From contig NZ_OY762276.1 in assembly GCF_963665445.1 (NCBI RefSeq), positions 3,838,601-3,902,600 on the forward strand: a DNA stretch of 64,000 bases, written 5' to 3'. The notes below the pieces were generated by a model. That model was not told the origin of the DNA, did no database searches, and saw only the letters and a list, made by a program, of their open reading frames with translations. Shown here piece after piece: positions 17,250 to 25,601 of the stretch. Every line of letters begins with the position of its first letter. Within the stretch, counting starts at the first letter, position 1. The stretch is from an uncultured Desulfobulbus sp. Its GTDB lineage: Bacteria; Desulfobacterota; Desulfobulbia; Desulfobulbales; Desulfobulbaceae. Position numbers and translations under genes: made by a program.

Positions 17250-17753
17250 ACGTCCCGTGAATGCTCCCTGTGATCAGTGACGTTTGTCGTTCTCGTAAAG
17301 TCGCGCGAACAACTTCCCGGCTCGGGAAAAATGCGTTTCCCCTATAAAAACTATAAGGATAAACGACCAAGGAATGCCCGCTGGCGGTTGTTGACGAGTC
17401 CATCACAATTTGAAATAACGCAACCTGAACGCACCCCGGCGAGGCGTGAAAGATCGCCGGGTGGAAAACTATCTACTCTTGGCGTTTTTGCAAGGCCGAT
17501 TCCCGGGAAAACCGCTGTGGACAGAAGTCCCCCTGAACAGCGGACGACCCGAAAAAATGCAAAAGCGATTGCTCATATACTACAGGGAGGACGGATTATC
17601 GAACAGAAAGTGGCCATTGGCGCCAACAGGAAGCAATAGAGCAAAAAAAAGGCAAAAAAATGATTGGGGCGGGGGATATCGATTTTCAGGCATAATTTTT
17701 TTGACAAAAATGGAACGCAACAACACTCCCTTCTCGAGGGAATTGGTCAGTCA
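17250..17753 (-). other. Intergenic interval with inverted repeats upstream of the decarboxylase
   Basis: About 500 bases with no supportable gene. On the minus strand they form the potential leader of the decarboxylase. CCCGGCGA (17435-17442) pairs with TCGCCGGG (17454-17461), and CCGCTGT (about 17512-17518) pairs with ACAGCGG (about 17537-17543), with a smaller GGAC/GTCC pairing inside. It does not match a riboswitch class that I can name. Confidence 0.4.
17283..17302 (-). repeat. Dispersed TIR repeat, terminal fragment
   Basis: TTTGTCGTTCTCGTAAAG matches the reverse complement of the repeat's right end (CTTTTTACGAGAACGACAA) apart from two missing A's. The rest of the element is not recognisable. 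It lies just upstream of the PLP decarboxylase start. Confidence 0.5.
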
Positions 17754-18302
17754 TCAGGGCCCGCTGAGACTGTCGAGATAAATCATCCCCTCGAGAAGGA
17801 GGTGATCCACCCGTTCCTGGAGTTGAGCGGCGTGGGCGGCCGGTTCCTCTCCGGGATAATAGGCAAAGCGGCCATGCCGCCAGGCCAATGCCTCAAAAAA
17901 AGCCTCCTTGACCTGCCGCTCGAGGGAATCATCGAGGCTTTGCGGATCGACATAGCCCTTGTCCACCAGAATTTTCCCCAGAGGCGTCTCCTGCCCCGAC
18001 TGCTCATGCAAGCGGACGCACTCATCGAGTTGCGCCTGGGTGATGCCGCCAGTTTCCAGCAGCATGGTACCGATACGACGGGGGTTGATTCGCAGGGTGC
18101 CGTGGATGAAGACTCCGCCGATGAAATAAAAGATACCGTCGTTGCCTTCTGAGCGGACCTCGAGTTTTCCACTGAGCGCAGCAAGGTCAAAGAGCTGAAA
18201 AATATTATCCAGGGCAATGGCTCCTATATCGCCCTGAAATCCGATGGCTACGGAATCTCGGGGCATACAGTCGACCGATTGCAGGGGAAAGGCTGCGGGC
18301 AT
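17754..18302 (-). CDS. DUF4388 (PATAN-like) protein
   Basis: A 182-residue protein with an N-terminal DUF4388 domain (about residues 22-105): FQGDIGAIALDNIFQLFDLA, then SGKLEVRS and GIFYFIGGVFIHG. The domain is related to PATAN and is common in Deltaproteobacteria and Myxobacteria, often beside gliding, response-regulator or signal proteins; it is thought to mediate protein interactions. The second half is helical, with repeated LxxxGxIT/VxPxxLDxxLxxQ patterns (GGITQAQLDECVRLHEQ and KGYVDPQSLDDSLERQ) like type II secretion ATPase N-domains. The start may be the ATG at 18302 or the internal one at residue 13. Function unknown. It is not in an operon. Confidence 0.75.
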   Translation of the reverse strand: MPAAFPLQSVDCMPRDSVAIGFQGDIGAIALDNIFQLFDLAALSGKLEVRSEGNDGIFYFIGGVFIHGTLRINPRRIGTMLLETGGITQAQLDECVRLHEQSGQETPLGKILVDKGYVDPQSLDDSLERQVKEAFFEALAWRHGRFAYYPGEEPAAHAAQLQERVDHLLLEGMIYLDSLSGP

Positions 18303-18452
18303 GGGCTATCTTCTCCAAAGTCTGTAAAAGTGGCAGCGAGCTTGCTCTTGTTCTACTCTTGCACGTTCCCTTGAGATGTCAAGCGGAGAATCGGCTAGCA
18401 CACCTCGATTGGCAGCCGCCTCCTCACCGCCTCGCCCGCCCCTTGTCCCCCC

Positions 18453-19646
18453 TCAGACGCGAACAATATCCTCCGGGGCATGGGTCAAAACGTGCGCCCC
18501 GCTTTCGCTGAGCACATAGGTATTTTCGGTGCCAATCGCGCCCTCGGCAAAGACGAATTTCGGTTCCAGGGCAAAAGTCATCCCCGCAGCCAGGACCATC
18601 TTCACCCCCTTGGCAAATATGGGGTGTTCATCGAGTTCCAGGCCGACTCCATGGCCGATAAAACGGACCCGGTCGTTGCCAAGGCCCATAAAATGGGCCG
18701 CCAAGCCCATCTGCTCGGCCAACTCGACTGACTTGAAATAGACATCCTCGCAGAGCATTCCGGGACGAAGCATCGCCACCAGGGTATCGGCGATAGTACG
18801 GGAGGCGGCATGCGCTCGCGCCAGCGGCTCCGAGACATCGCCAATGACGAACATGCGGGCACCGTCGGCGGTGTAGCCGTTGATCACACAGGTGTAATCG
18901 ATATAGATCACCTCGTTCCTGGCGATTTTTTTCCACCCCGCGCCATGGGGATTGTTGGCCGGGGTCAGACCGCACCCCCCCACCGGGCCATCGAAATAGG
19001 TCGCGGCCGCGCCGCTTGCACCGGAAGTCACGTTGCCCATGAAAAAGTCCTGGTTAAAGGAGCGCATCTTGGAACAGCCGCCGTAGCCCCGTTTGCGCAT
19101 TCCGGCCTCGAACAGGCTGGCCAACTCGATCTCGGTCATGCCCTCGTGCAACCATCCAGGCACCTCGGCGAAGACCTGGTCGAGCACAGTACAGGCCCGC
19201 TGGAGCAGATCGATCTCATAGGCGGATTTAATGGTGCGGATGCGTTTGATCCCATCGGAGATATCCCTGAAGTTGCTCTCGGCAAAGACCTTGTTGTACA
19301 ACTGCCAGGTGTTGTAGGGGATGACATCCAGCTCCAGGCCGACGTTCTCCAGGCTGAACCCTTTTTCCTTGAGCAAATCCGGAATCGCCTTGATGCTCTT
19401 GAGCTCAAGGATCTCCGCAAGGGGCGACTCCGCACAGGCCCGCGCATAGCTCCTGCGCACCATGAGAACGGGTTTGCCCGCCCTGGGAATGAAAAGGTGG
19501 GCCGACTGCGAGGTCCCGCTGAAATAAAAGAGATTGGTGTGATGGATGATCAGGGCGCCATCAAGCTCTAGTTGATCAAGGGTGGTCTGCAAGAACTGGA
19601 TGCGTGCATCGATCTCGCTCTTGGGGGTATACAGCATATCCGTCAT
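18453..19646 (-). CDS. M24-family metallopeptidase (Xaa-Pro peptidase-like)
   Basis: A 397-residue pita-bread peptidase of the creatinase/prolidase/Xaa-Pro aminopeptidase family. The N-terminal creatinase-like domain spans about residues 1-140. The metal-ligand set is present: D250 (VIYIDYT), D261 (TADGARMF), the histidine in GHGVGLELDEHP, and glutamates in ALEPKFVF and GTENTYVL. There is no signal peptide, so it should be cytoplasmic. The ATG at 19646 follows GGGAG; the frame extends upstream into a repeat copy. It lies downstream of the polyamine operon on the same strand, separated by a terminator and a repeat, so it is probably independent. Confidence 0.9.
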   Translation of the reverse strand: MTDMLYTPKSEIDARIQFLQTTLDQLELDGALIIHHTNLFYFSGTSQSAHLFIPRAGKPVLMVRRSYARACAESPLAEILELKSIKAIPDLLKEKGFSLENVGLELDVIPYNTWQLYNKVFAESNFRDISDGIKRIRTIKSAYEIDLLQRACTVLDQVFAEVPGWLHEGMTEIELASLFEAGMRKRGYGGCSKMRSFNQDFFMGNVTSGASGAAATYFDGPVGGCGLTPANNPHGAGWKKIARNEVIYIDYTCVINGYTADGARMFVIGDVSEPLARAHAASRTIADTLVAMLRPGMLCEDVYFKSVELAEQMGLAAHFMGLGNDRVRFIGHGVGLELDEHPIFAKGVKMVLAAGMTFALEPKFVFAEGAIGTENTYVLSESGAHVLTHAPEDIVRV

Positions 19647-19690
19647 CGTTGTCGCTCCCGCATTGTTCAATGGTGAGGGCTTCGTCAAAA

Positions 19691-19798
19691 GTGATGGCCT
19701 CGTAAAAAGTCAAAAACCTGAAACTCACATCTTGTGATATCAGGACATTGCGAAGATCGAAGCGTCAGTCTCGGGGGTGGTTGAGGAGAATGACAATC
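19691..19798 (+). repeat. Dispersed TIR repeat, copy 5
   Basis: Left end GTGATGGCCTCGTAAAAAGT, then CAAAAACCTGAAACTCACAT, CTTGTGATATCAGG and GCGAAGATCGAAGCGTCAGT. The right end (CTCGGGGGTGGTTGAGGAGA and ATGACAATC) is diverged. It sits 45 bases upstream of the M24 peptidase start. Confidence 0.9.
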
Positions 19799-19940
19799 GC
19801 GCGAGAAACCACAGCGCCGGGGGATCGCGCCTCAATTGGGTAGAACATACCGGTTTAACTACGAGCTATTGAGACTTATAGAGCGCTGGAGGATTCTGTC
19901 AAGCGCTGATCTTCGGCAAAGACTTGAAAAAATAAGGAGA

Positions 19941-19956
19941 AAGGCTCCTGAGCCTT
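19941..19956 (-). terminator. Terminator of the polyamine operon
   Basis: AAGGCTC and GAGCCTT pair around a 2-nt loop, 14 nt beyond the nspC stop. On the minus strand the stem is followed by TCTCCTTATTTTTTC, a typical intrinsic terminator. Confidence 0.7.
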
Positions 19957-19969
19957 GGGTGGGCAGGAC

Positions 19970-21163
19970 TCAGGAGAGACGGTTTTTAAAATCCTCGTAG
20001 CCGAAATTGCGCACCAGGGTGAAGGTGTCGCCGGGTGATTGATAACGGATAATCGAGGGCAGTTGCACCCCGTTGAAGGTATTGGTCTTGACCATGGTGT
20101 AGATGGCCATGTCGGTGAAGACCAGCCGGTCGCCCGCAACCAGGGGGGTGGCGAAGGAGTACTCACCGGCCACGTCGCCGGCCAGGCAGGAGAGCCCGCC
20201 GATGCGGCAGGTCCAGGCTTTTTCGCCGGGCTCGCCGGAACCGACGATCAGCGGCCTGTAGGGCATCTCCAGCACGTCGGGCATATGTGCCGGAACCGAA
20301 CCATCGATGATGGCGATCGGCATATCGGCCTGAACCACATCGAGCACCGTGGCCACCAGGTAGCCGCTGTTGAGCGCCACCGCCTCGCCGGGCTCGAGAT
20401 AGACCTGCACCCCCCAGCGATCCTGAAAGCGGTTGATGATGTCGATCAACAGCTGCAGGTCATAACCCGGCCGGGTGATATGATGGCCACCGCCGAAGTT
20501 GACGTAGGCCATGCTCGGAATCACATCGGCAAAGGATCGCTCCACAGCATGCACGGTTCGCTGGAGACAGTCGGCATCCTGCTCACAGAGGTTGTGCCAG
20601 TGAAGACCGCTGATCCCATCCAGCTGATCGAGACGGAAATCGGCCCGACGAATCCCCAGGCGCGAGCCGGGCGAGCAGGGATCGTAGATCGGGGTGGCGC
20701 CTTCGGAATGCTCGGGATTGATCCGCAGGGCAAAGGCAAGGCTGCGCCCCGCCTCTGTGGCCACCCTTTCTGCCAGGGGACGAAAACGGTGCCATTGGGC
20801 AAAGGAGTTGAACACCAGGTGGTCGCTGGTCTTGGCCAACTGCGCGATATCCGCTTCCGAGTAGGCGGCGGCAAAACTGTGCACCTCGCGGCCGAACTCT
20901 TCCCGCCCCAGGCGCGCCTCATGGGGCGAGCTGCAGCAGACGCCATCCAGCGTCTCCCGCAGAAGCGGGAAGACGCTGTGCATGGCAAAGCATTTCAGGG
21001 CGAGCAGAATCCTGCAGCCGGTGGCCTGCTTGACCCGGGCGAGGATGGACAGGTTGTCGGCCAGAAGCCCCTCATCGACCACAAAGGCCGGAGTCGTCAC
21101 CCGTGCCGGATCAAAGCGGCAGGCAATCCGCCCGTTGTAGCGCTCGCTGTCGGCCTTCCTCAC
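19970..21163 (-). CDS. nspC: Carboxynorspermidine/carboxyspermidine decarboxylase
   Basis: A 397-residue alanine-racemase-fold PLP decarboxylase that makes spermidine (or norspermidine) from its carboxy precursor. The PLP lysine is K57 in LALKCFA. SSPHEARLGREEFG, LHWHNLCEQDAD, MAYVNFGGGHH and VYLEPGEAVA match the NspC subgroup and not lysine or ornithine decarboxylases. It starts with GTG at 21163, overlapping the TGA of the dehydrogenase gene, which means translational coupling. It is the last gene of the speA operon and is followed by a terminator. Confidence 0.95.
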   Translation of the reverse strand: MRKADSERYNGRIACRFDPARVTTPAFVVDEGLLADNLSILARVKQATGCRILLALKCFAMHSVFPLLRETLDGVCCSSPHEARLGREEFGREVHSFAAAYSEADIAQLAKTSDHLVFNSFAQWHRFRPLAERVATEAGRSLAFALRINPEHSEGATPIYDPCSPGSRLGIRRADFRLDQLDGISGLHWHNLCEQDADCLQRTVHAVERSFADVIPSMAYVNFGGGHHITRPGYDLQLLIDIINRFQDRWGVQVYLEPGEAVALNSGYLVATVLDVVQADMPIAIIDGSVPAHMPDVLEMPYRPLIVGSGEPGEKAWTCRIGGLSCLAGDVAGEYSFATPLVAGDRLVFTDMAIYTMVKTNTFNGVQLPSIIRYQSPGDTFTLVRNFGYEDFKNRLS

Positions 21164-22350
21164 TGCTCAACCACCACCCAGGGGAGGCCGTGTCTGTTGA
21201 GATCCTCCATAAAGGGGTCCGGATCGAACTCTTCCATATTCCACACCCCGGCCCTTTTCCACAGCCCCTGGAGCATCATCTTGGCGCCGATCATCGCCGG
21301 GACGCCGGTGGTGTAGCTGATCGCCTGGGAACCGACCTCGCGGTAGGCCTCCTCGTGGCTGCAGATATTGTAGATGTAGATCTGCTTTTCCTTGCCGTCC
21401 TTGATCCCCTTCATCACGCAACCGATGCAGGTGCGGCCCTTGGTCAGCGGCCCCAGGGATGCCGGCTCGGGCAGGACGGCCTTCAAAAACTGGATCGGAA
21501 TGATCTCACTGCCCTGGTACTGCACCGGGTCGATCCGGGTCATGCCCACGTTCTCCAGCACCCGCAGGTGGGTGAGGTAGTTTTCGGAAAAGGTCATCCA
21601 GAAGCGGGCACGCTTGAGCCCCTTGATGTTCTGCACCAGGGACTCGAGTTCCTCGTGGTACATGAGAAAGCATTTTTTCGGGCCGATGCCCTCGGGGAAG
21701 TCATAGCTCATGGACCAGGAGAGCGGATCGGTCTCCACCCACTCACCGTGCTCCCAGTAGCGGCCGCGCTGGGTGATCTCGCGGATGTTGATCTCCGGGT
21801 TGAAGTTGGTGGCGAAATGCTGACCATGGTCACCGGCATTGCAGTCGATGATGTCCAGGGTATGGATCTCATCGAAGTAATGCTTCATCGCATAGGCGCA
21901 GTAGACGTTGGTCACGCCGGGGTCGAAGCCCGAGCCGAGCAGCCCGGTCAATCCCGCCTTCTCGAATCGCTCCTTATAGGCCCACTGCCACTTGTACTCG
22001 AACTTGGCCACATCCGGCGGCTCGTAGTTGGCGGTATCGAGGTAATCCACCCCGGCCTCCAGGCAGGCATCCATCAGCGGCAGATCCTGGTACGGCAGGG
22101 CGACATTGAGCACCAGATCCGGTTTGACCCGCAAGATCAGGGCAACGGTCTCGGCAACATTGTCGGCATCCACCTGGGCAACAGCCACAGTCACGCCGGT
22201 GCGCTCCTTGACCGAGGCGGCAATGGCCTCGCATTTGGCGACAGTCCGACTTGCAAGGGTAATTGCGGTGAATACCTCGGGGATCTGCGCACATTTGTGG
22301 ACAACAACACTGCCGACGCCGCCGGCACCGATGATAAGGACATGGGACAT
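21160..22350 (-). CDS. Carboxynorspermidine/carboxyspermidine dehydrogenase (saccharopine dehydrogenase family)
   Basis: A 396-residue NAD(P)-dependent enzyme that couples a diamine (putrescine, diaminopropane or possibly agmatine) to L-aspartate-4-semialdehyde and reduces the imine. The N-terminal Rossmann motif is GAGGVGSVV at residues 8-16. GSGFDPGVTNVYCAYAMKHY and the FATNFNPEINIREITQ segment are typical of this saccharopine-dehydrogenase branch. AAGGAG lies 8 nt before ATG 22350. It overlaps nspC, and speA lies about 110 bases upstream on the same strand, so the three steps form one operon. The true acceptor amine cannot be read from the sequence. Confidence 0.93.
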   Translation of the reverse strand: MSHVLIIGAGGVGSVVVHKCAQIPEVFTAITLASRTVAKCEAIAASVKERTGVTVAVAQVDADNVAETVALILRVKPDLVLNVALPYQDLPLMDACLEAGVDYLDTANYEPPDVAKFEYKWQWAYKERFEKAGLTGLLGSGFDPGVTNVYCAYAMKHYFDEIHTLDIIDCNAGDHGQHFATNFNPEINIREITQRGRYWEHGEWVETDPLSWSMSYDFPEGIGPKKCFLMYHEELESLVQNIKGLKRARFWMTFSENYLTHLRVLENVGMTRIDPVQYQGSEIIPIQFLKAVLPEPASLGPLTKGRTCIGCVMKGIKDGKEKQIYIYNICSHEEAYREVGSQAISYTTGVPAMIGAKMMLQGLWKRAGVWNMEEFDPDPFMEDLNRHGLPWVVVEQ

Positions 22351-22460
22351 TCGAGTTCTCCTTTGGGATAATGTCGAGAGGGGATAGTCTGGAGACGATG
22401 ACCTGTGGTCACATAACGGGGCGGACAAGGTACCTGCCCACCCCAAAGGTGCACGTTCTT

Positions 22461-24377
22461 CTACCGCTCAAAATAGGTATACCCGCGCAACCCCGCCTCA
22501 TAGACGGCGACGATCTCGCGCCGCTCCTGGGCGCTGATTTTACCCTCGCGAACCGCCTGCTCGGCTGTTTCGCGGAAACGGACAAAGAGCCGTTTGGGAT
22601 CATACTGCACATAGGAGAGCACCTCGGCCACGGTATCCCCCTCCTGCTCGCTGACAAACTCGAACTCGCCCTGCTCCTGAATGCGGATGGTGACGATGTT
22701 GGTGTCGCCGAGCAGGTTATGCAGATCGCCCAGGGTCTCCTGGTAGGCACCGACGAGAAAGACGCCGAGGATGTATTCCTCGTAGGCCTTGAGTTCATGC
22801 AGGGGGAGAAAACGTTTCACCCCGCGTTTGTCGATGAACTGATCGATCTTGCCGTCGCAGTCGCAGGTGATATCGGCCAGGATGCCCTTGCGGGTCGGCT
22901 CCTCGTCGAGCCGGTGGATCGGGGTGATCGGGAAGAGCTGGCCGATGGCCCAGGAGTCGGGCAGGCTCTGGAAAACGGAAAAATTGCAGTAATAAAAGTC
23001 AGACAGCACCCGTTCCAGATCGGAGAGCTCCGCGCCCGGATTTTTCAGGTCCTTGGCCAGGCGGCTGATCTCGTTGATAGTTGTCCAGAAGAGGCGTTCG
23101 GCCAGCGAGCGCTCGCGCAGGGTGATCTTGCCGGTTTGAAACAGCCGCCGGGTTTCATCGCGATAGAAGATGGTGTCGTTGAACACCTCCTGGATGTTGC
23201 GGATGGTCAGATCCTTGAGCGCCTGGTGCATGTACTCCAACTGGGGCGGGCAATCCTCAGGCAAGGCACTGGGCAGGGGATCGGGCTGAAACTTGGTGAC
23301 ATCGAGGATGTTGAACAGCAGAATCGAATAGTAAGCCACCAAGGCCCGGCCCGACTCGGTGATGATCACCGGATGGGGGACCTCCGAGTCCTCGAGCGAG
23401 GTCATGACCGCCTCGATGATATCGGTGCAGTACTCTTTGAGGGAGTAGTTGCGACTGGAGAGAAAATTGGACTGGGATCCGTCATAGTCCACGGCCAGAC
23501 CGCCGCCGAGATCGAGGTACTCGACCCCCGCCCCTTCCTTGGCCAGTCCGGCATAGACCCGGCAGGCCTCGTTGACCGCGGTACGAATCTCGCGAATGTT
23601 GGAGATCTGTGAACCCAGGTGATAATGGACCAGTTTGAGGCAGTCGAGCATTCCTGCATCATTGAGCAGATCAACTGCATGGATGACCTGGCTGGTGTTG
23701 AGCCCGAAGATGGAACGCTCGCCGCCGGATTCGGACCAGTGACCGCCGGCCTGGGCCGAAAGCTTGATGCGGATACCGAGTATCGGCGTGGCCTGCAATT
23801 TTTTCGATCGCTCGATGATCAGGGGCAGCTCATCGGGCATCTCCACCACAAGGATGCAGGTGTAGCCGATCTTGGTGGCATAGAGTCCGAGATCGATGAA
23901 CTCCTCGTCCTTGTAGCCGTTGCAGATCAGCACCGCCTTCTTGTCGCGCATCATGCCCATGGCGGCAATCAGCTCGGCCTTGGAACCGGCCTCCAGGCCA
24001 TGGTGGTAACGGGAGCCGAACTGGGCGATCTTCTCCACCACCTGCTGCTGCTGATTGACCTTGATCGGGTAGGCGCCCATGAACGAGCCCTTGTAGCCGA
24101 GTTCCTCCATGGCCTGGCGAAAGGTCTCATTGAGCTGGGTTATCTGGGAATCGAGAATATTTTCAATGCGCAGCAGCACAGGCATATCAAAACCGCGATC
24201 ACGGATGCCGCGGGATATCTCGGCAATACTGACCGCGCGATCAGTGGCACCAGGTGCAGGCATGACCATCATGTCGCCATTCTCGGCCACAAAGAAATAG
24301 CCGCCACCCCACTCCGTGACACCGTACAGATCCGACGATTTTGTGATATTCCAACGTTCCATTGCGTAATTAACCAA
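22461..24377 (-). CDS. speA: Biosynthetic arginine decarboxylase
   Basis: A 638-residue PLP enzyme that converts arginine to agmatine, the entry step of polyamine synthesis. The PLP lysine is K106 in GAYPIKVNQQ. VEYLDLGGGLAVDYDGS and IITESGRALVAYYS are typical of the large SpeA type, and the length is normal (630-660). AGGAGG lies 6 nt before a TTG at 24377; an ATG at 24362 is an alternative, but its spacing would be poor. It is the first gene of the operon, downstream of the promoter near 24410-24439. No agmatinase or agmatine deiminase gene is in the window, so the putrescine-forming step must be elsewhere or bypassed. Confidence 0.96.
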   Translation of the reverse strand: MVNYAMERWNITKSSDLYGVTEWGGGYFFVAENGDMMVMPAPGATDRAVSIAEISRGIRDRGFDMPVLLRIENILDSQITQLNETFRQAMEELGYKGSFMGAYPIKVNQQQQVVEKIAQFGSRYHHGLEAGSKAELIAAMGMMRDKKAVLICNGYKDEEFIDLGLYATKIGYTCILVVEMPDELPLIIERSKKLQATPILGIRIKLSAQAGGHWSESGGERSIFGLNTSQVIHAVDLLNDAGMLDCLKLVHYHLGSQISNIREIRTAVNEACRVYAGLAKEGAGVEYLDLGGGLAVDYDGSQSNFLSSRNYSLKEYCTDIIEAVMTSLEDSEVPHPVIITESGRALVAYYSILLFNILDVTKFQPDPLPSALPEDCPPQLEYMHQALKDLTIRNIQEVFNDTIFYRDETRRLFQTGKITLRERSLAERLFWTTINEISRLAKDLKNPGAELSDLERVLSDFYYCNFSVFQSLPDSWAIGQLFPITPIHRLDEEPTRKGILADITCDCDGKIDQFIDKRGVKRFLPLHELKAYEEYILGVFLVGAYQETLGDLHNLLGDTNIVTIRIQEQGEFEFVSEQEGDTVAEVLSYVQYDPKRLFVRFRETAEQAVREGKISAQERREIVAVYEAGLRGYTYFER

Positions 24378-24409
24378 TCCTTTCCTCCTTCATTACAACG
24401 TGCTGCTGT

Positions 24410-24439
24410 TCTATACTCAAGGGGCAAGCCCCGCGTCAA
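24410..24439 (-). promoter_or_regulatory. Sigma-70-like promoter of the speA operon
   Basis: On the minus strand TTGACG (24434-24439) is separated by 18 nt from TATAGA (24410-24415). Predicted transcription starts about 25 nt before the speA TTG. The spacer contains the inverted repeat GGGGCTTGCCCC, a possible operator. Confidence 0.65.
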
Positions 24440-24478
24440 GCAGGAGACTTTGCCCTATTACAACTCTAACAATCGACC

Positions 24479-25600
24479 CTAGGTCAGTTGCTTGGGGACC
24501 TCATCCCCTGCAACCGGTCGGAGCAGGGTCAGTTCCCGCCCAATGTCGACTGCTTTTCGATAGGCCTCGCCATGCAGGCTGACCGATTTTCCCCGACGGC
24601 GGCTCAAGCGGGGAAAGCGCCAGGCCACAAAATCATCCAGCCGCTGCTCCGACCGCAGGGCCGGCAGGTGGCTCTTCGGCGCAGCATCCCGAACAGGCGG
24701 AACTGGCGAGCCCCCTGGGTTCTGCAGGGTCTGCCGAAACCCGGCCAATATCCCTAAAAAATAACTGTTGCGTGCCCGTAATCCGCCACCGGGAAAACTG
24801 TGCCGATTTTTTTGCCAATAACTTTCCAATCGATTTTCCAGAAAGTGGTAGCAGTGCTCGGCAATGGCCACATTCTCTTCCGGCCCAAGCAGCTCGATCG
24901 TCTTGAAGGAGCAATCTGCCAGCGGCTCATAGAGGGAAGCGCAAATCACCCGCACCCCGAAATGGGTGCCAAGCAGGCCGCAGATCGCCTTGCGGTGGGC
25001 GGGAAAGGTGCGGCTGCCGGTGTTGATGGTCCGATGGATCAGGTTCTCCTCTGCGGCAAGGCTTGTCCAATCAAGCTGATGCCGCTCCAACAGTTCCTGC
25101 GCCCGCTGCATGGCAAGTGCCGCCTCATGCTCGTTGGCCGAATCCCCCAGGGCAAGCAGCTTGCGCACCTTCTCAATGATCCGCCTCCCCGGTTCGGTTG
25201 CCGCTGATCCGGGGACGACAGTCGCCACCTGATCGTGCAGATCGGCCCCGGCGCGATGAAAAACGGGATCCAGTCCCAAACGGGTGCAGACCTCACGAAA
25301 CAGGGGACCATGGGCTGCATCGTCACGGCCGTGCAGTTCGCTGCAGATCTGATGGGCCATCTCGTGCTTGAGTACCTGCAGGGTCACATCCCAGGGATGT
25401 TCACTGACAAGAAAATGGCTGAGGCGCAAGACGCGCTCCGTCGTTGACCAACTGCCCAACTGCGTTCGGCTTCTGCTGATGGTCAGGGTCGGCATTTCCA
25501 GGTCTATCCGATACTGATAACAGATATCCCGGTACTCCCGGACCAACTGGCTAAGCCAGGCCTCATGGAGGCGGCTGTCGATCGACAAGGGAGGCGTCAT
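24479..25600 (-). CDS. SprT-like / DUF2786 protein
   Basis: A 373-residue two-part protein. The first 110 residues are SprT-like, with a zinc-protease motif HEMAHQ (H79, E80, H83) and a downstream H97 in DAAHGPLF as likely third ligand. A DUF2786 segment follows at about 145-185 (EKVRKLLALGDSANEHEAAL), then a helical domain usually linked to it. SprT-like proteases in other organisms cut DNA-protein crosslinks; DUF2786 has no known function. The ATG at 25600 lies 1 nt after the stop of the M48 gene. No DNA-binding motif is obvious. A protease activity is inferred from the HExxH motif only. Confidence 0.8.
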   Translation of the reverse strand: MTPPLSIDSRLHEAWLSQLVREYRDICYQYRIDLEMPTLTISRSRTQLGSWSTTERVLRLSHFLVSEHPWDVTLQVLKHEMAHQICSELHGRDDAAHGPLFREVCTRLGLDPVFHRAGADLHDQVATVVPGSAATEPGRRIIEKVRKLLALGDSANEHEAALAMQRAQELLERHQLDWTSLAAEENLIHRTINTGSRTFPAHRKAICGLLGTHFGVRVICASLYEPLADCSFKTIELLGPEENVAIAEHCYHFLENRLESYWQKNRHSFPGGGLRARNSYFLGILAGFRQTLQNPGGSPVPPVRDAAPKSHLPALRSEQRLDDFVAWRFPRLSRRRGKSVSLHGEAYRKAVDIGRELTLLRPVAGDEVPKQLT

Positions 25601-25601
25601 G

